Below, piece by piece: positions 44,937 through 56,680 of a stretch of DNA of 64,000 bases (position 1 is its first letter; the number at the start of each line of letters is the position of its first letter). Below the pieces are notes generated by a model that was not told the DNA's origin, searched no databases, and was given only the letters and a program-made list of their open reading frames with translations. The stretch is from NCBI GenBank assembly GCA_014529385.2, contig CM043959.1:15758809-15822808 (forward strand). Direction: 5' to 3'. A program made the translations under genes and the position numbers. The DNA is from Adiantum capillus-veneris. Lineage: Eukaryota; Streptophyta; Polypodiopsida; Polypodiales; Pteridaceae.

Positions 44937-46411
44937 TGTCACCAGCCAGTGGCAATTCCATTTTTGTTTATTTTCTCTTTCTTTGGGGAATTTCGTTTGT
45001 TTTACCTTTTGGAAACACCCCTCTGGAAATCTAATTGCCCTGCATTGCATAGCCAGTGTGGAACTGTTCAGAGAGAGTCCAGGCATGAGGGCTAAAGAGC
45101 ACTAAGGTTGGACAAGGACTATGGTTAGCCAAAGTGGGATCATTGGCCAGCCAAAGCGGAATCCTTTGCTACATAGGCTACATTTCAGTTTTGGGTGTGG
45201 TTGCAGTGTACAAAGAGGGTCAGATGACCTAGAAGAATGTAATGGCAGAAACTCCTAAATTTTAGGGACTGCTATTTTTGGACGGCAAAATGTCTTTGCG
45301 TCATTACGTGCAGTTTGACATGGGGATCATTTTGTTACTCTGTGGCCAAGTCAACAGAGGCTGCAGGTGAGATATTTTTAGACCTGAGGGTCTAAAGCGG
45401 GAAAATGCACAAATAAGTGACACTTGGCACTCTGAGGCCAGTTTACTACTTAAAGAGAAGGCAAAAACGTGATTTTCAGCTGTGAGCTCGTTTTTGAGTG
45501 CTGTCAAAGGTGGGAGAGCTTCAATGGAGTGCTGGCTTACCCTCTATGTACAGTGAGGTGCAGGATGTCATGACCTGCACACCTCTCACTGCTCTCTCTC
45601 CCCCCTGTTCTTTATGGTTATGCCCCTCTAGTGGGCTCATCAGATTGACCAATGTACAGTTGTGTGGGTTCATGCGCGATTGCCGAGGCAAGAGCCTCTT
45701 GCACAGGTAGTGGATTAGCTAGCGGCTAATCCCCCGCAGGCACAGGCGATTCGGAGAGGTTTCACGTGCGAAATCTCGTCCGATTCAAAGGGCAAGTAGC
45801 CCTACAGGTGCGAGAGCTCGAGGACTTGCTACGGATGCGACCGGCACGCGAAACGGAGCCCGAAACAGTGAATTACAGCCTGCTGTGTATTTTTGCAGGT
45901 TTAGGGTTTTGGCCCTAAACGGACCCTAATACCCCTAGGAGGTTCGGGGACGCGAGGGGACCGCCATTCAAGTGATCTGGCGCATTTTCGGGGCAGAAAA
46001 CAGAGAATTCAGCGTGCTGCAGATTCTCGCCAGGTTTTGCAAAGTGTCCGTATGCGTCGGGAAAGTCATCTAATGCGTGGGAATACTGACTGTGAAGGGT
46101 CCTAGTATAGTTATGCTGCCGAAATCGGGCCAGAACAGTTGAAATTCAGCCAAGTTTGTGCAGGGCAGCTTGTAGGGAACCACAGCTTTTATTCCCTCTG
46201 TTGAAGAATAAAGAAATACCGAAAGGGGCGCCTATTTAGGGGCCAATCTAGTGTTTGACTCGCATACATATGCATTCTAGCATCTGTATCCCATTCCCCT
46301 CTCTTGTGTCATTATAGCACAGGTAGAATAGACGACTAATAATGGGTGAAAGCTAAATCAAGGTTTGAAGTAAAGTCTACCGCCCTTATTGAAGTTAACA
46401 GGCCGGTTACA
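44937..46411 (+). mobile_element. Solo LTR of chromovirus C family
   Basis: 1475 bp, starts TGTCACCAGCC and ends GGCCGGTTACA, with a perfect duplication CACGC (44932-44936 and 46412-46416). It matches, in inverted orientation, the 3' LTR of the chromovirus at 58501-59849. It contains AATAAAGAAATACCGAAAGG (about 46207). It interrupts the extra 3' ORF block of the Tat-like element. Confidence 0.92.
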
Positions 46412-46941
46412 CACGCTCTATGATCGCGACACCAAAACCTATCATCCTCTCACTGCCTATGAAATTGAGATGACCACAGAAAGGCGGGATCAGCTTGAGC
46501 AGGAGGCCATTTACAGACTTATCCAGAAGGACAATGCTAGCACTGGGACTTTTGACTCTTGAGACATCAACACGGACGAAGGGCAAGAGAAAGCGGGTTC
46601 AGTGGAAGGATATTGGGTAGTTCCATCTCAGAATCAGACGGTGGATTTTTCCAGCCAATCTCAGAATCAGACGATGGATTTTCCCAGAAAGGCGATGGAA
46701 TTTCTTTGGCTAGGCACCCTTGGAATTACAATTATAGGCGTGTCAAGCACTCAACAAGCATGAAATATGGTATAAAGCTAGCAATACCAGAAGAGCTAGC
46801 AACTCCAGAGGAGTACTATCATGAGGAACATCAGCGACTCAACAAACGGGCAAGGGGTTTCCTCAACACCACATAAAAATCAAAGGGTGGATTTTTCAGA
46901 AATTTTGGATTTATACCAAAATGCAAGAAAGCAGGGAAGGA
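46412..46941 (+). pseudogene. Tail of extra ORF block and polypurine tract
   Basis: Continues the frame broken by the solo LTR (YEIEMTTERRDQLEQEAIYR), ending at a stop near 46561. A second frame (46559-46876) holds a 33-bp tandem duplication (ATCTCAGAATCAGACG units at 46625 and 46658) and [20 protein letters not shown]. The polypurine tract GCAGGGAAGGA ends at 46941, just before the 3' LTR. Confidence 0.6.
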
Positions 46942-48480
46942 TGTAGAAGGCAAAGACGGCTCCAGCAGGCGGAAACTATCTCCTGGAATCCGGACAATGG
47001 GTGGTCACACATCAGTAATTACCACGGCAGTTACTACAGTAACTTCTAGAGGCTATAAATAGACCCATTACTTTGTTATCGGGTTGCTTGTCTTTTGATT
47101 TTTTACTTCTTAGTTCTCTTGGTTTTAGCTCCTAAGCAGTTCCTGAGCTACAATCTCTTCGCCTGTAACTCCACTTTGTAATCATAACTAACTGTAGTCA
47201 ATTGAGCTTTAGTCTGATTGTCACGTGACACATCCAACCCTATGTGTCCGTGGACACACAACATGATCATCAGTATTCCCATCAGAATCCATTAGAATCA
47301 GTTAGGGGAATTTTCCAGTGATTTAGCCTATTTTCCCTATTTTTGGTATTTTTCACTTATTATTTTTAAGTGATTTTCCAACAAAAGTAGGTAGGGCAGA
47401 AGAGGCAGCAGGAGCTTCCCGCTCAACAGGCACCTTCTCAGCGAGAACCCCATCAGAACCCTTGCGTTTGTAGATTCCCTTCATCGCTAGACATTTCCCT
47501 CACTTGGCGTTTTTAGCCCTGCTTGATCGCCATCAACAGTTAGCCCTAGCGTTTCCAATTTGGCATCGCCACAGATACCTACACCCTAGCGTTTTTGACA
47601 TCATTGGCCTCTCCACCAAGCTGGTGTTTTTCAGCTGTGCATGCATCGCCATCACCCCCAGAACCTCAGCATTTCACTAACGCTAGCAGTCAGCCCCCAG
47701 CGTTTTTGGTTTTCAGCCGTAAATGCAGCAGATAGAGCAGCGTTTTCAGCATCCCCCACAGTAGCAGATTCAGCCCTAGAAGCATTGTAGAAGATCCCCA
47801 TTTTCAGCCATAAAAACGCAGCCAAAACAGTTATTTTCAGCCACCGAAACAGCCCCGAAATTCAGCAGATAGAAGACCACAGATTTCAGCCCTAAAGTCG
47901 TCGTCGTCATCACCGTCGTCGTCATCGGCATAGTCCCAAGTTGCATCAATCCACTGCATCGTCATTGTACCACTTTGTGCAATCATAAGTAGACCACTCT
48001 CGCCGACGAGAGTGGGGCCTTCGGAGGAGGGTTTTACAATGTCTATGGTGTCGTATCTCTCTTCTCTTTTTTCTCTCAGTCTCATACACTTGCACGCACA
48101 TTGTCCATTCACTTTGTTCGTGATCATAGCACTTTCCATTAAGAACGGAAGGCTCTCCCTTCCATAAGAATTAAAAGGAACCTTGAGCACAGTTCGGAGC
48201 ACTCATCTTGAGCAAAGTGCAAACAATCATTCCGCTGCAACCTAACACTGATATACCTTGTACTGGTTATTCATGAACTATGAGTCTGAATCTGAAACTA
48301 TAAACACTTTTCTAGTCATCCAGTCTATTTCTCATTCCAGTATACTATTTCAGTTCAGTTAACTATTTCAGTCGAGTTTCCACCTTCTATTCCAGTTTCT
48401 CTGACTAAACTGACAACTTACCAGTAGCTATAAGTTCTAACACTGGAATCAACTATCTGAAGAGATCAGCTCCAATTCCA
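46942..48480 (+). mobile_element. 3' LTR of Tat-like element, split by a solo LTR
   Basis: The LTR is present as 46942-47218 and 48248-48480. The halves together match 30963-31468. The break is at CTGAT, which is duplicated on both sides of the insert. Confidence 0.93.
47219..48247 (+). mobile_element. Solo LTR of chromovirus B family
   Basis: 1029 bp, starts TGTCACGTGACACATCC and ends CTGCAACCTAACA, with duplication CTGAT (47214-47218 and 48248-48252). It matches the LTRs at 50763-51904 and 57120-58255 in inverted orientation. The first 12 bases form a perfect palindrome containing a G-box (CACGTG). The minus-strand ORF at 47837-48202 has no recognised domain and I do not count it as a gene. 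Confidence 0.92.
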
Positions 48481-48485
48481 AAGCA

Positions 48486-48525
48486 ATATAAAAAAATACC
48501 GAAAGGGGTGTCACAGTTTGGGACT
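48486..48525 (+). mobile_element. LTR fragment of family L4, right half
   Basis: Resumes 30838-30962 after the Tat-like element (AATATAAAAAAATACCGAAA, GGTTTGGG-type end), aligning with about 50095-50134. The stretch 48526-49360 that follows has a 160-codon frame (48518-49000) with no recognisable domain and is otherwise featureless. Confidence 0.7.
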
Positions 48526-49366
48526 AGTGCACTCTGGGGGTGGATCTACGCCACTCCGTGTCTCGTGTGAAGTCTATCTTTTAGTTCAATTGTTTGAAGT
48601 GCGTAAAATTTTGCTCAGTTTGTTCGTTTCTGTTGGCATGTGGTGCCCCTCCCGTTACAGCTTCATATATGCCACTATTGTTTCCAGGCATGTTGGCATC
48701 TATGGATCCTTGACCTGCCATTCCAAAAAAAGTAGTTATTCCTCCCATTTTCCTCCTATGTGTTGTTTGCCAGCAAAAGAATTGGGTTCTTTAGGAACCT
48801 TTGCTTTTGAAACCGTAAATTTAATTTGGGGGTTCAGAGGACCCACCAAATCCTTTCATTTCACATTGCTTGAATATTGTCTTCATGGCCTACTCTTTCA
48901 TGTGCTTGACATAACGGGGATCCTTCCTAAATGCAACAAAATGGTCCAACAAGTTGTCAACTTTGGCCTCTCCCTCTCGTTGTTCGAGGTCTTATCGTGA
49001 CCCCTGGGAGAAATGCTGTTTTGGTTGTATGCTTGAATCTCCAAGTGACACAGGCTGCTGTCTGGGGAGCGTTTGGTTGTACAGTTCTTTGAGCTCATGG
49101 CTTGGACCTTTTTAGGTTATTTGCGGGGGAGTGACAAGGTAGTCGTCGAGTAGATACATACTGCAAAACGTTTGTCTCGGGGGAGTGCTCAGCGGGGCTG
49201 TTCGTTGTGTCTTGTAACATGCATATGTGAGCATTCGTGTTGCATTATGATGTGCCAACCACTGAATATTCCTAATTTTAGTGCATCAAGACACCCGTGG
49301 AAGATCAATGCGGTCTCGGTGTGATGGCTAATTTTACTACGCCGGAATATCAAGAGTTCCGATCCG

Positions 49367-49465
49367 GTCGAAAGGAGAAGCCAACTCCTTGATCAAAAGA
49401 GCCGAAAGGAGAAGCCAACTCCTTGATCAAAAGAGCCGAAAGGAGAAGCCAACTCCTCAACAAAA
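49367..49465. repeat. 34-bp tandem repeat, three units
   Basis: Units beginning GCCGAAAGGAGAAGCCAACT at 49367 (one mismatch), 49401 and 49435. Near-identical and contiguous with no spacers. It lies about 100 bp upstream of the polypurine tract of the L4 3' LTR. Confidence 0.9.
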
Positions 49466-49566
49466 AAAGCAAACGGATTATCCCTCGGAAATTTTTGAGC
49501 TAACTTGAGTTGTTTTGCAGATATGTTGTAATCACGGACGATTACTTTCTTTCAAGAAGGGGGAAT

Positions 49567-50144
49567 GTCACAAACTGTTGACGTGTCAAGCCACTGAAGA
49601 ATGGAGCCACTGTGCAGATTCCGACTGAGGGGCCTAAACCCTAAGAAGAAGCAGCCGAAGAAGAAGAAGTCCTACCAATTTATAGGACCCCGTCCAATGG
49701 GGCCCAAGTGACATAAAGACATTAAAATAAAGGAAGCCCACACACTCACATGCAAGGAGAAGATGACGTGGCAACTGTACGGATTTCCAAAATTCGCACT
49801 GACAGCTTGTACGGATTTTCGTATTTTACGTTGACATGTTGACGTTGCATAATTGTACGGTTTTACGCGTTTTACGCTGACTATTGACGTGGCAGAGATG
49901 TACGGAATTCTGCTTTTGCGTTGACAGCTTTTGGGCATTTGCTTTTGGGCCAATTGCTTTTAAGTTTGAAGGCTTTTCATGTAAATTGTTTTTCATAGGC
50001 CAAGGGCCTCTAAATATATGCAGAGGGCTCATTCTCTGGCACACTTCAGTGAGAAGGTGCAGAGCACAAGTACCGGCATTGTACTGAGTTCAAGTAATAT
50101 AAAGAGATACCGAAAGGGGCGCCAAGGTTTGGGGCCAATACTCC
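49567..50144 (+). mobile_element. Probable 3' LTR of family L4
   Basis: Starts TGTCACAAACTG just after a polypurine tract (AGAAGGGGGAA, 49556-49566). The central part has degenerate tandem repeats of about 40 bp (TGTACGGATTT ... TTACGTTGACA, 49775-49925). A TATA-like CTCTAAATATATGC is at about 50010, and a polyadenylation-type AATATAAAG at about 50095. The right end is placed near ATACTCCA by comparison with the split copy and is uncertain. Confidence 0.6.
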
Positions 50145-50762
50145 ATTGTTACTGAAAGAAGCTGTCCGATCTGGATCGCATCGCCCATAGAAGAGCAATC
50201 AACTGTGCTCTGATACCACCATAACCAGTTGTTCTACTACGTAGGCGGTAATGGACATCAAATCAGTAATTTCAGCCCACAATAATGAAGAAGAAAGTGT
50301 ATATTCAGCCCACAGAGTAATGATAGAGATAAAGAAGGCTTAGTATATAGACTCAAACGACATAGAGAGAAAGAATTCAGCTCATAGATAATGTATAGGT
50401 GATGAAGATCATGAGATAGAGCGAGAGAGACAGAGAAATGGAGAGAATAAGAGTTAGAGAGGGATGGGGAGAAATGGAGAGGCAGAGTTGTCTCCTACAC
50501 AGCATGGGCCCCTCTATTTCTTTTTTGTATCAACAATGGAATTCTCACTTTCGCATTGCACTTGAGCCACGTGGAATCCTCGTGATCATGTATGAGAGGT
50601 TCTCGCGAGGGTCTCAGAGGACTTACATGCCCAGATAGGTCAATAGTTACATACCCTCACTTGCACAGTATATTCATCAAATCACTTAGGCATTTAGACA
50701 TATGACAGTCACTTAAGTCATACATTAATAAGTGACTTTGACATGACATTTATAAATAGTTT
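50145..50762. other. Target region left of chromovirus B
   Basis: No coding sequence. It contains GCTCTGATACCA (50201-50212), the minus-strand form of a methionine-tRNA primer site, with no clear LTR border beside it. 50396-50490 is purine-rich. The last five bases AGTTT are the left target-site duplication of chromovirus B. The right-hand continuation is 58256-58500. Confidence 0.5.
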
Positions 50763-51904
50763 TGTAAGGTGCAGCAGAATGAGTGTTGTACTTTCTCAAG
50801 ATGAGTGTTCCATATTTTTCTCAAGGTTCCTTTTAGTTCTTATGGAAGGGAGAGCCTTCCGTTCTTAATGGAGAGTGCTATGATCACGAACAAAGTGAGT
50901 GGATACTGTGCGTGCAAGTGTATGAGACTGAGAGATAGAGAGAAGAGAGATACGACACCAGAGACGTTGTAAAACCCTCCTCCGAAGGCCCCACTCTCGT
51001 TGGCAAGAGTGGTCTGCGATTGATTGCACAAACGGGTACAATGATGATGCATGAAGCTTATGCAAGTCTAGACTATGTCGACGATGACAACTGGGATGGC
51101 GAGGCCGACAATAGGGCTGAAAACTGTATGGATCTAACTGCTGTCCAAAAACGCTCACTGCTGAATTCTGCTGCAAGTAAAACGCTGAACTTCGGGCTGA
51201 CTTTATGCTGCTAGAAAAACACTGAATTTGCCTGACAAAAACGCTGATGACTGCTGTGTTTTAGGGCTGAAAACGCTGCTGTCCTGCTGCGGTTCAATGC
51301 TGAAAAAGCAGGTTTTATGTGCTGCTGGTCAAGGCTGAAAATGCTAGATGCAAAGGGGGTGATGTTGTGCGGTATATGCTGAAATCGCCAAGGCAAAGGA
51401 ATGGCTAGCGATGATGCAAAACGCTAGGGCTGAGGGAGGGAAAAATGCCAAGGCAAGGGTGATGGAAAACGCCAAGGGGATCTTGGAGAGTCTTGCTGAG
51501 AGAGGGGGGAACCTGTTGCCAATGGCCTGCTGTTCTTCTTGCTCATCTGCTGTTTAGGGCTAACCTTGGTTTGCTTATATATTTTCTTACCCAATTTGCC
51601 CTACCTACTTTCCAACAAAAGTCACTCAAATTAATAAGTGAAAAATGTCAAAAATAGGTAAAATAGGCTAAATGCACTGGAAAAATCCCCTAACTGATTC
51701 TAATGGATTCTGATGGGAATGCTTATGATCATGCTGTGTGCAACCGGAGGATATGCATCTATACTAAGTGACTGGGCATGCATGGTCTACGAATAGACTC
51801 ACAAAAGTGCCAGATCACTTCTAATCTAGACTGACTGGATTGACGGAAGCCTGTTATGCTGTAGCTTGTCCACGGACACATAGGGTTGGATGTGTCACGT
51901 GACA
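50763..51904 (-). mobile_element. 3' LTR of chromovirus B
   Basis: 1142 bp. On the minus strand it begins TGTCACGTGACA (51893-51904), a perfect palindrome. A TATA-like AATATATAAGC lies at about 51573-51583 (minus). Short plus-strand frames such as 51020-51214 are duplicated in the other LTR and are not genes. Confidence 0.95.
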
Positions 51905-51924
51905 TCCCCTCCTTTTTAAAGTGA

Positions 51925-53130
51925 GGTACTGGCACCGAGCTGCATGGCTTCCTTGTAGTCTGCCAACAAGTCTGGATAATCCTTGAAAAACTCTTCGTCT
52001 ACCCACACCGCTTCGTGGGTTCCTCGATCCTTGAACTTCAAAAAGTATCGTCTCACTTGCTTCTTCGAACCATGTCGAAACAGATGCAACAACACTTCTT
52101 CGGCTCGATGACTTCCGCTTCATCGATGATCTCCGGTTCTTCTTCTTCCGAAATGTCCTTCGGAGGTGTTCTTTGAAACACTTTCAACCAAGAAACATGG
52201 AAAACGTTGTGCATTGACCATGAGTTAGGCAACTGCAATTTCATTGAAACCTCATTTATCTTTTTAATGACTGGAAATGGACCATACATACGAAAAGACA
52301 ACTTGGGACACTTCTTTTCAACTTGCTTAAAACGTTGCTTCATGATTCTTAAATACACCCAATGTTCTTCCTTGATCGAAACATCTTGATGATGCTAATT
52401 AGCCTGTCGTGAATAAGATTGTTGAGCCTTGCTTAGCCGAAGCTTCACACTCTCAAAAATCTCATCCAATGATTGACTTTCAGCATTGGCATCAGGCATT
52501 TGATTGATCGAGCGAGTCAAAAGTGACTGGAACGGACGGCCAAAAGCTACCTCATATGGAGTTCGACCAATAGCAGAAGAAAAAGAGTCATTCAAAATAG
52601 CCTGTACCAATGGGAGATAGAGCTCCCACTGAGACTGTTGATCATGTACATATGACTTTAAAACATCAAAAGCCAATTGATTGTAAATTTCTGTTTGACC
52701 ATCTGACTGTGGATGAAAAGCCGATGAAAAATTCAACTTAGTGCCAAAATTTTCAAAGAGTGCGCACCAAAAATTGGACGTGAACTTAACATCCCTGTCT
52801 GAAACAATTGATTTTGGGAAACCACAGAGGAGGTACCAATGCTTAATGAACAACCGTGCTACATCTTGTGCAGTAACTGTGGCTTTACAAGGAATCAACT
52901 GTGGCTTTGCTGAAACGATCAACAATTGTCAAACATTGAGTGTTCCTTGAATGCAAACTTGGTGGTAGGTTAGTCACAAAATCCATGGAAATTTTTCTGA
53001 AAAGGTCCATCGGGAATAGGCAGCGGAAGCAAGAGGCATTTGTAGTGCACTGTGTGACATAACGAAACACATCTTTTCGCATTTTAGGCCAATAAAAGAA
53101 TCTTTCATTTTTTTCCAAAGTGGTGTTCAT
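51925..53130 (-). pseudogene. Integrase and chromodomain of chromovirus B
   Basis: Minus strand. Zinc-binding remnant and core: RFFYWPKMRKDVFRYVTQC, SMDFVTNLPPS, CLTIVDRFSKA, a frameshift at about 52900, then GFPKSIVSDRDVKFTSNFW, SSAFHPQSDGQTEIYNQL. The C-terminal domain at 52358-52053 has YGPFPVIKKINEV and MHNVFHVSWLK. After a last shift, a chromodomain-like segment (about 52075-51935) reads RRYFLKFKDRGTHEAVWVDE. This domain in chromoviruses is thought to direct integration to heterochromatin. Confidence 0.88.
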
Positions 53131-53313
53131 CCCCTTTGCCCACCCGTGAGAGAATCATGTGTATCATGCAATATGGTTGGCCTGAGAGAGGGCAACACAC
53201 ATAAACGTTGACGAAAAATTACAATCCATCACGAATGAGATAGTTGCTTGGCCCTTGGGAAGCAAGAGCCTACAACCAATGCTTACCAAACTCGCAATCC
53301 GCATACTGATTCT

Positions 53314-54746
53314 TCATGCTGTCAAAAGACTCACTCTGAATAGAAAATGTGGTTCTTGACTCAAGAGCCAAAACTGTCCTTTGCGACGCAACGCATCTGC
53401 AACAGGGTTAGCTTTTCCAGGCACATACTCAATCAAACTTCCAAATTGCCCAAAAAATTGTGACCACCGTGCTTGGCGATCACTCCAATGTGCACTAGAC
53501 ATAGACTGGAGCCACTTGAGGGCTTGATGATCTGTGCGAACTGTAAACTCTCTACCATAAAGAAAATGCTTCCAATGCTTAAGAGAGTGAATGACAGACA
53601 AAAGTTCTTTATCATAAACTGAATAATTCTTTTCCGCACTATTGAGCTTCCGGCTAAGGAAAGTTACAGGACGACGATGTTGTTGAAGCACAGCGCCTAT
53701 GGCGACATTGCTCGTATCCATCCATACCTCAAAGGGATCATTCCAAGAGGCAAGGATAAGACACGGTGCTTCTGTCACCGCAACCTTGAGAGCTGCGAAA
53801 GCCTCAATGGCTGCCTCGGGCAAGTCTACGCGCTGACGGCGAGTCTTTACCCCTTTCAAAACATCAGTCATAGGTGCAACAATGCGTGCAAAATTCTCTA
53901 TGTGCGAACTATATGCTTTCATAACCCAAGAAAAGAACGCACATCATATGCAGTTTTGAGCAAATCCCAATTACGAACCTGTTCCACCTTCGCGGGATCT
54001 AGCTTGATGCCTTCTGCAGAAATGATATAACCCAGATAAGTGACTTCAGTAAGAAAAAATTCAGACTTCTTAGCTGCAATGTACAACTGACACTCATCCA
54101 AACTCATCCAAACGAGTTAGTACCCTTTCGACATCTCTTTCATGTTGTTCCCACGATGCAGAAAAAATGAGAATATCATCCAAAAAGATGAACACTTATA
54201 CACCGACATATCGTTGAAACAACCTACCATGAGACGATTAAATGTACCCACAACACCTGTCAATCCAAAAGGCATAACAATATACTCCCATTGTCCTCGC
54301 TCGATGCAAAAAGCGGTCTTGAAAATGTCGCCTTTGAATACCCGTACCTGATGGTATCCACTTTTGAGATCGACCTTGCTGAAAACCTTTGCCCCATTGA
54401 GCCTATCCAGGATATACTCAATGCGAGGCATCGGAAACTTGTTCTTGACGGTCATCTTGTTTAATGCCCTGGAATCAACACACAAACGAGACAAACCATT
54501 CTTCTTGCGAACAAACAAAATAGGGGTAGCAAAAGGACTTACACTAGGGCGTATGAATCCTCTAGTCACCAACTCCGTGAGTTGTCGCTCTAACTCTTCC
54601 TCCCGTGTCTTGTTCAAACGATAGGGAGCCTTACTGACAGGTTGTGCCCCCTCCATAAGCTCGATGCGATGGTCCTCCAGCCGATCGGGAGGGAGATGAG
54701 GTGGAAGATCATCCTGCAAAAAGAGAGGTTTAAACTTCGTAAACAA
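53314..54746 (-). pseudogene. Reverse transcriptase and RNase H of chromovirus B
   Basis: Minus strand. RT at 54746-54117: [93 protein letters not shown] frameshift falls in the catalytic region; the FLDDIL-type motif is visible in another frame at about 54180-54165. The thumb and connection are at 54107-53919. RNase H is at 53922-53314: FEVWMDTSNVAIGAVLQQ (the catalytic position reads MDTS), RPVTFLSRKLNSAEKNY and RTDHQALKWLQ. Confidence 0.9.
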
Positions 54747-54827
54747 CTCTGAATACTTAGCTGGAGCCTGTATGCTCTGGGAAATTGGAGCAGCATAGAT
54801 GAATGCCGCTTGCGCTCCTCGTCGTAA

Positions 54828-56680
54828 TTAACGCTTTATCTGCACATGAGAGATGAGAGGCAAAGAATGTAAGCCCTCCTCAGCATGAATGATGAGGGGG
54901 GGATCAATTTTGGCATGTAAAGTGAGAGTCTTAGCCTCCCAATCAATGAGAGGGTTGAGTTCACGAAACCATCTTATGCCCAAAATCATCACATCCTGAG
55001 AGAGGAGACACAAGAAATTTCCTACTGAAAGCAGCTTGTTGAACGGTAAACATCACATCAAGGCACTCCTTCGTGATGAGAGAGTCCATATCAAGAGCGA
55101 AGCCAGACACCTCGAGAGGAGATTTCTGACTAACCTCTAGGCGGGCCCTCTCAACAAGAGAGGGACTGATCACATCATGCATACTGTCTGGATCAAACAA
55201 TATGATAAAACGCCGACCCTTTACATGACCATAACACTTCATGAGAGACTCATCAATATGTGTGTTAGAGTCATGAGAAGATTCAGGGTGGTGTGTGAGA
55301 GTGCTTGTGGTTGTTGTGGGTGCCTTTTGTTCTTTAGGTGGGACTGTCTTAGGACAAGCCTTCTTAATGTGACCCTTGACGTGACATTGAAAACATCTAC
55401 CTTCTTTAGCATAAATCACTTGTTCTTCAGCCGTGATGTATCCTCCTACAATTCCTTGTGAAGCTTTTTCATCTTGGGTTAGCTTAGGTTTTGCAGGTGC
55501 TTTAGCTTTACCCTTAGATTCATTGTTAGAGTTCTTTTCCGAGGAATTAGAGGAAGAAGGGCTAGAAGAATTACCATTCTTACCATTCTTACCGTTCTTA
55601 CCATTCTGCGTGGTCTGAGAATTCTGAGAGGTTCCTTGAGAAGTCTTGTTCTCCTTAGGCTTTCCCTTGTTGTGCTTCATCTCTTGGGAGAGAGCAATCG
55701 CTACCGCCTTGTTGAGATCCTCGGGGTCAAAGACTTCTACATTAAACTTGATGTATTTGTCTAACCCAAACAGGAAAGCCTCCTTGCGCTCATCATCCGA
55801 TATACGTAATTGAGTGCTGAGCTGCAAAACACGGTTAGAAAAAGACATGACTGGCATACCATGTTGCTTGAGATTGATCATTGCGCCAATCTTCCTTCAA
55901 TCGTGCGAGGTACTGAGGAGGCATAAACCGCGCCTTGCACTTGTCTTGGAAATCAGCCCAACTGAAGGACAGGGGTGTGAATTTGTCGGCTTCCTCTAGG
56001 TGCGCGGCTAACTGTGCCTCTTGTCATGCGTGGTACCAATTGATGGCATCGCTGGCAAGGTACATGGCTGTCGTCAAAACTTTGCTATTTCCTGTCTTCT
56101 TAGTTGACGCAAAATAAGCATTAAATTGATGCAACCAAGAATGAATAACCGTAGCATCCATCTTACCATCAGACTTACTGAAAGTCAACTTCTCTGTGAC
56201 TGGATGGTTGGAATCCGCATCGTGGCTTGCGCCACTTGAGGAACTCCCACGATCTTTGGCTGGTTCGGACTTCGAGGCAAGCACTTGTCGAATCAATTCT
56301 TGAGTACGTAGTTGTCTTTGAGCCTCTCGCTCGATCTCCAAAGCCACCCTTTGAGCTTCACGCTCAGCCGCCAAGGCCACCTTTTGAGCTTAACGCTTGG
56401 TCTCCAAGGCTGCGCTTCGTGCTGCCGCTTCTTCCCTTCTTTGTTCTTTTCTTTCTTTTCGTTCGTCGCGTTCGCGTTCCAAAGCAATGCAAGTCTCTTC
56501 TTGTTTGGCCATCATGTCCGTCATCGACTTGACCATTGCCTCCATAGGATTTGGTTCACTTTGTGGCGTAGATGGTGAAGGGGGAGGGTCGGAAAAATCT
56601 CTTGGTGGGGAGAACTCTCTGTCGCCTCTCTCATGCTCACCACCTGTATGCGAAGTATCCATTCCGCTTCGGGTGATGAC
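54828..56680 (-). pseudogene. gag and protease of chromovirus B
   Basis: Minus strand. The likely start is MVITRSGMDTSHTGGEHE at about 56680. An E/R-rich coiled coil (ERERDERKERKEQRREEAA) follows, a TAA at about 56390, then a second helical part and the start of the Gag core (SWLHQFNAYFASTKKTGNSK; ASDAINWYHA). The core continues after stops in 55881-54961 (RVLQLSTQLRISDDERKEAF). The zinc knuckle CFQCHVKGHIKKACPK is intact. The protease at about 55190 reads ILFDPDSMHDVISPSL, so the catalytic DSG triad is DPD and inactive. The trailing segment reads MILGIRWFRELNPLIDWE. Confidence 0.88.

Larger units (their letters stand above)
30963..48480 (+). mobile_element. Tat/Ogre-like Ty3/gypsy retrotransposon, 17.5 kb with nested insertions
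   Basis: LTRs start TGTAGAAGGC and end CCAATTCCA: 30963-31468 (506 bp) and 46942-48480 (interrupted). Target-site duplication AAGCA lies at 30958-30962 and 48481-48485. The polypurine stretch GCAGGGAAGGA lies just before the 3' LTR (46931-46941). No clean tRNA primer site was recognised after the 5' LTR, where the sequence reads TTTTGGCGATCACACGG. Order: gag, PR, RT, RNase H, INT, then several kilobases with extra reading frames before the 3' LTR, a layout typical of Tat/Athila-type elements. LTR identity is roughly 95 percent by eye. All domains carry stops or frameshifts. Confidence 0.9.

Noticed and set aside
47837..48202. 121-codon minus-strand ORF
   Set aside because: Lies inside the chromovirus B family solo LTR; the acidic run comes from the GTC/ATC repeats.
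48518..49000. 160-codon ORF downstream of the Tat-like element
   Set aside because: No recognisable domain or motif; starts within the L4 LTR remnant, so a real gene start there is unlikely.
49367..49465. Possible CRISPR-like array
   Set aside because: Three contiguous 34-bp units without spacers in a plant retroelement context; a simple tandem repeat.
50865..51214. ORFs duplicated at 57222-57571
   Set aside because: They recur because they are in the two LTRs of one element; no domain and opposite-strand alternatives are equally open.
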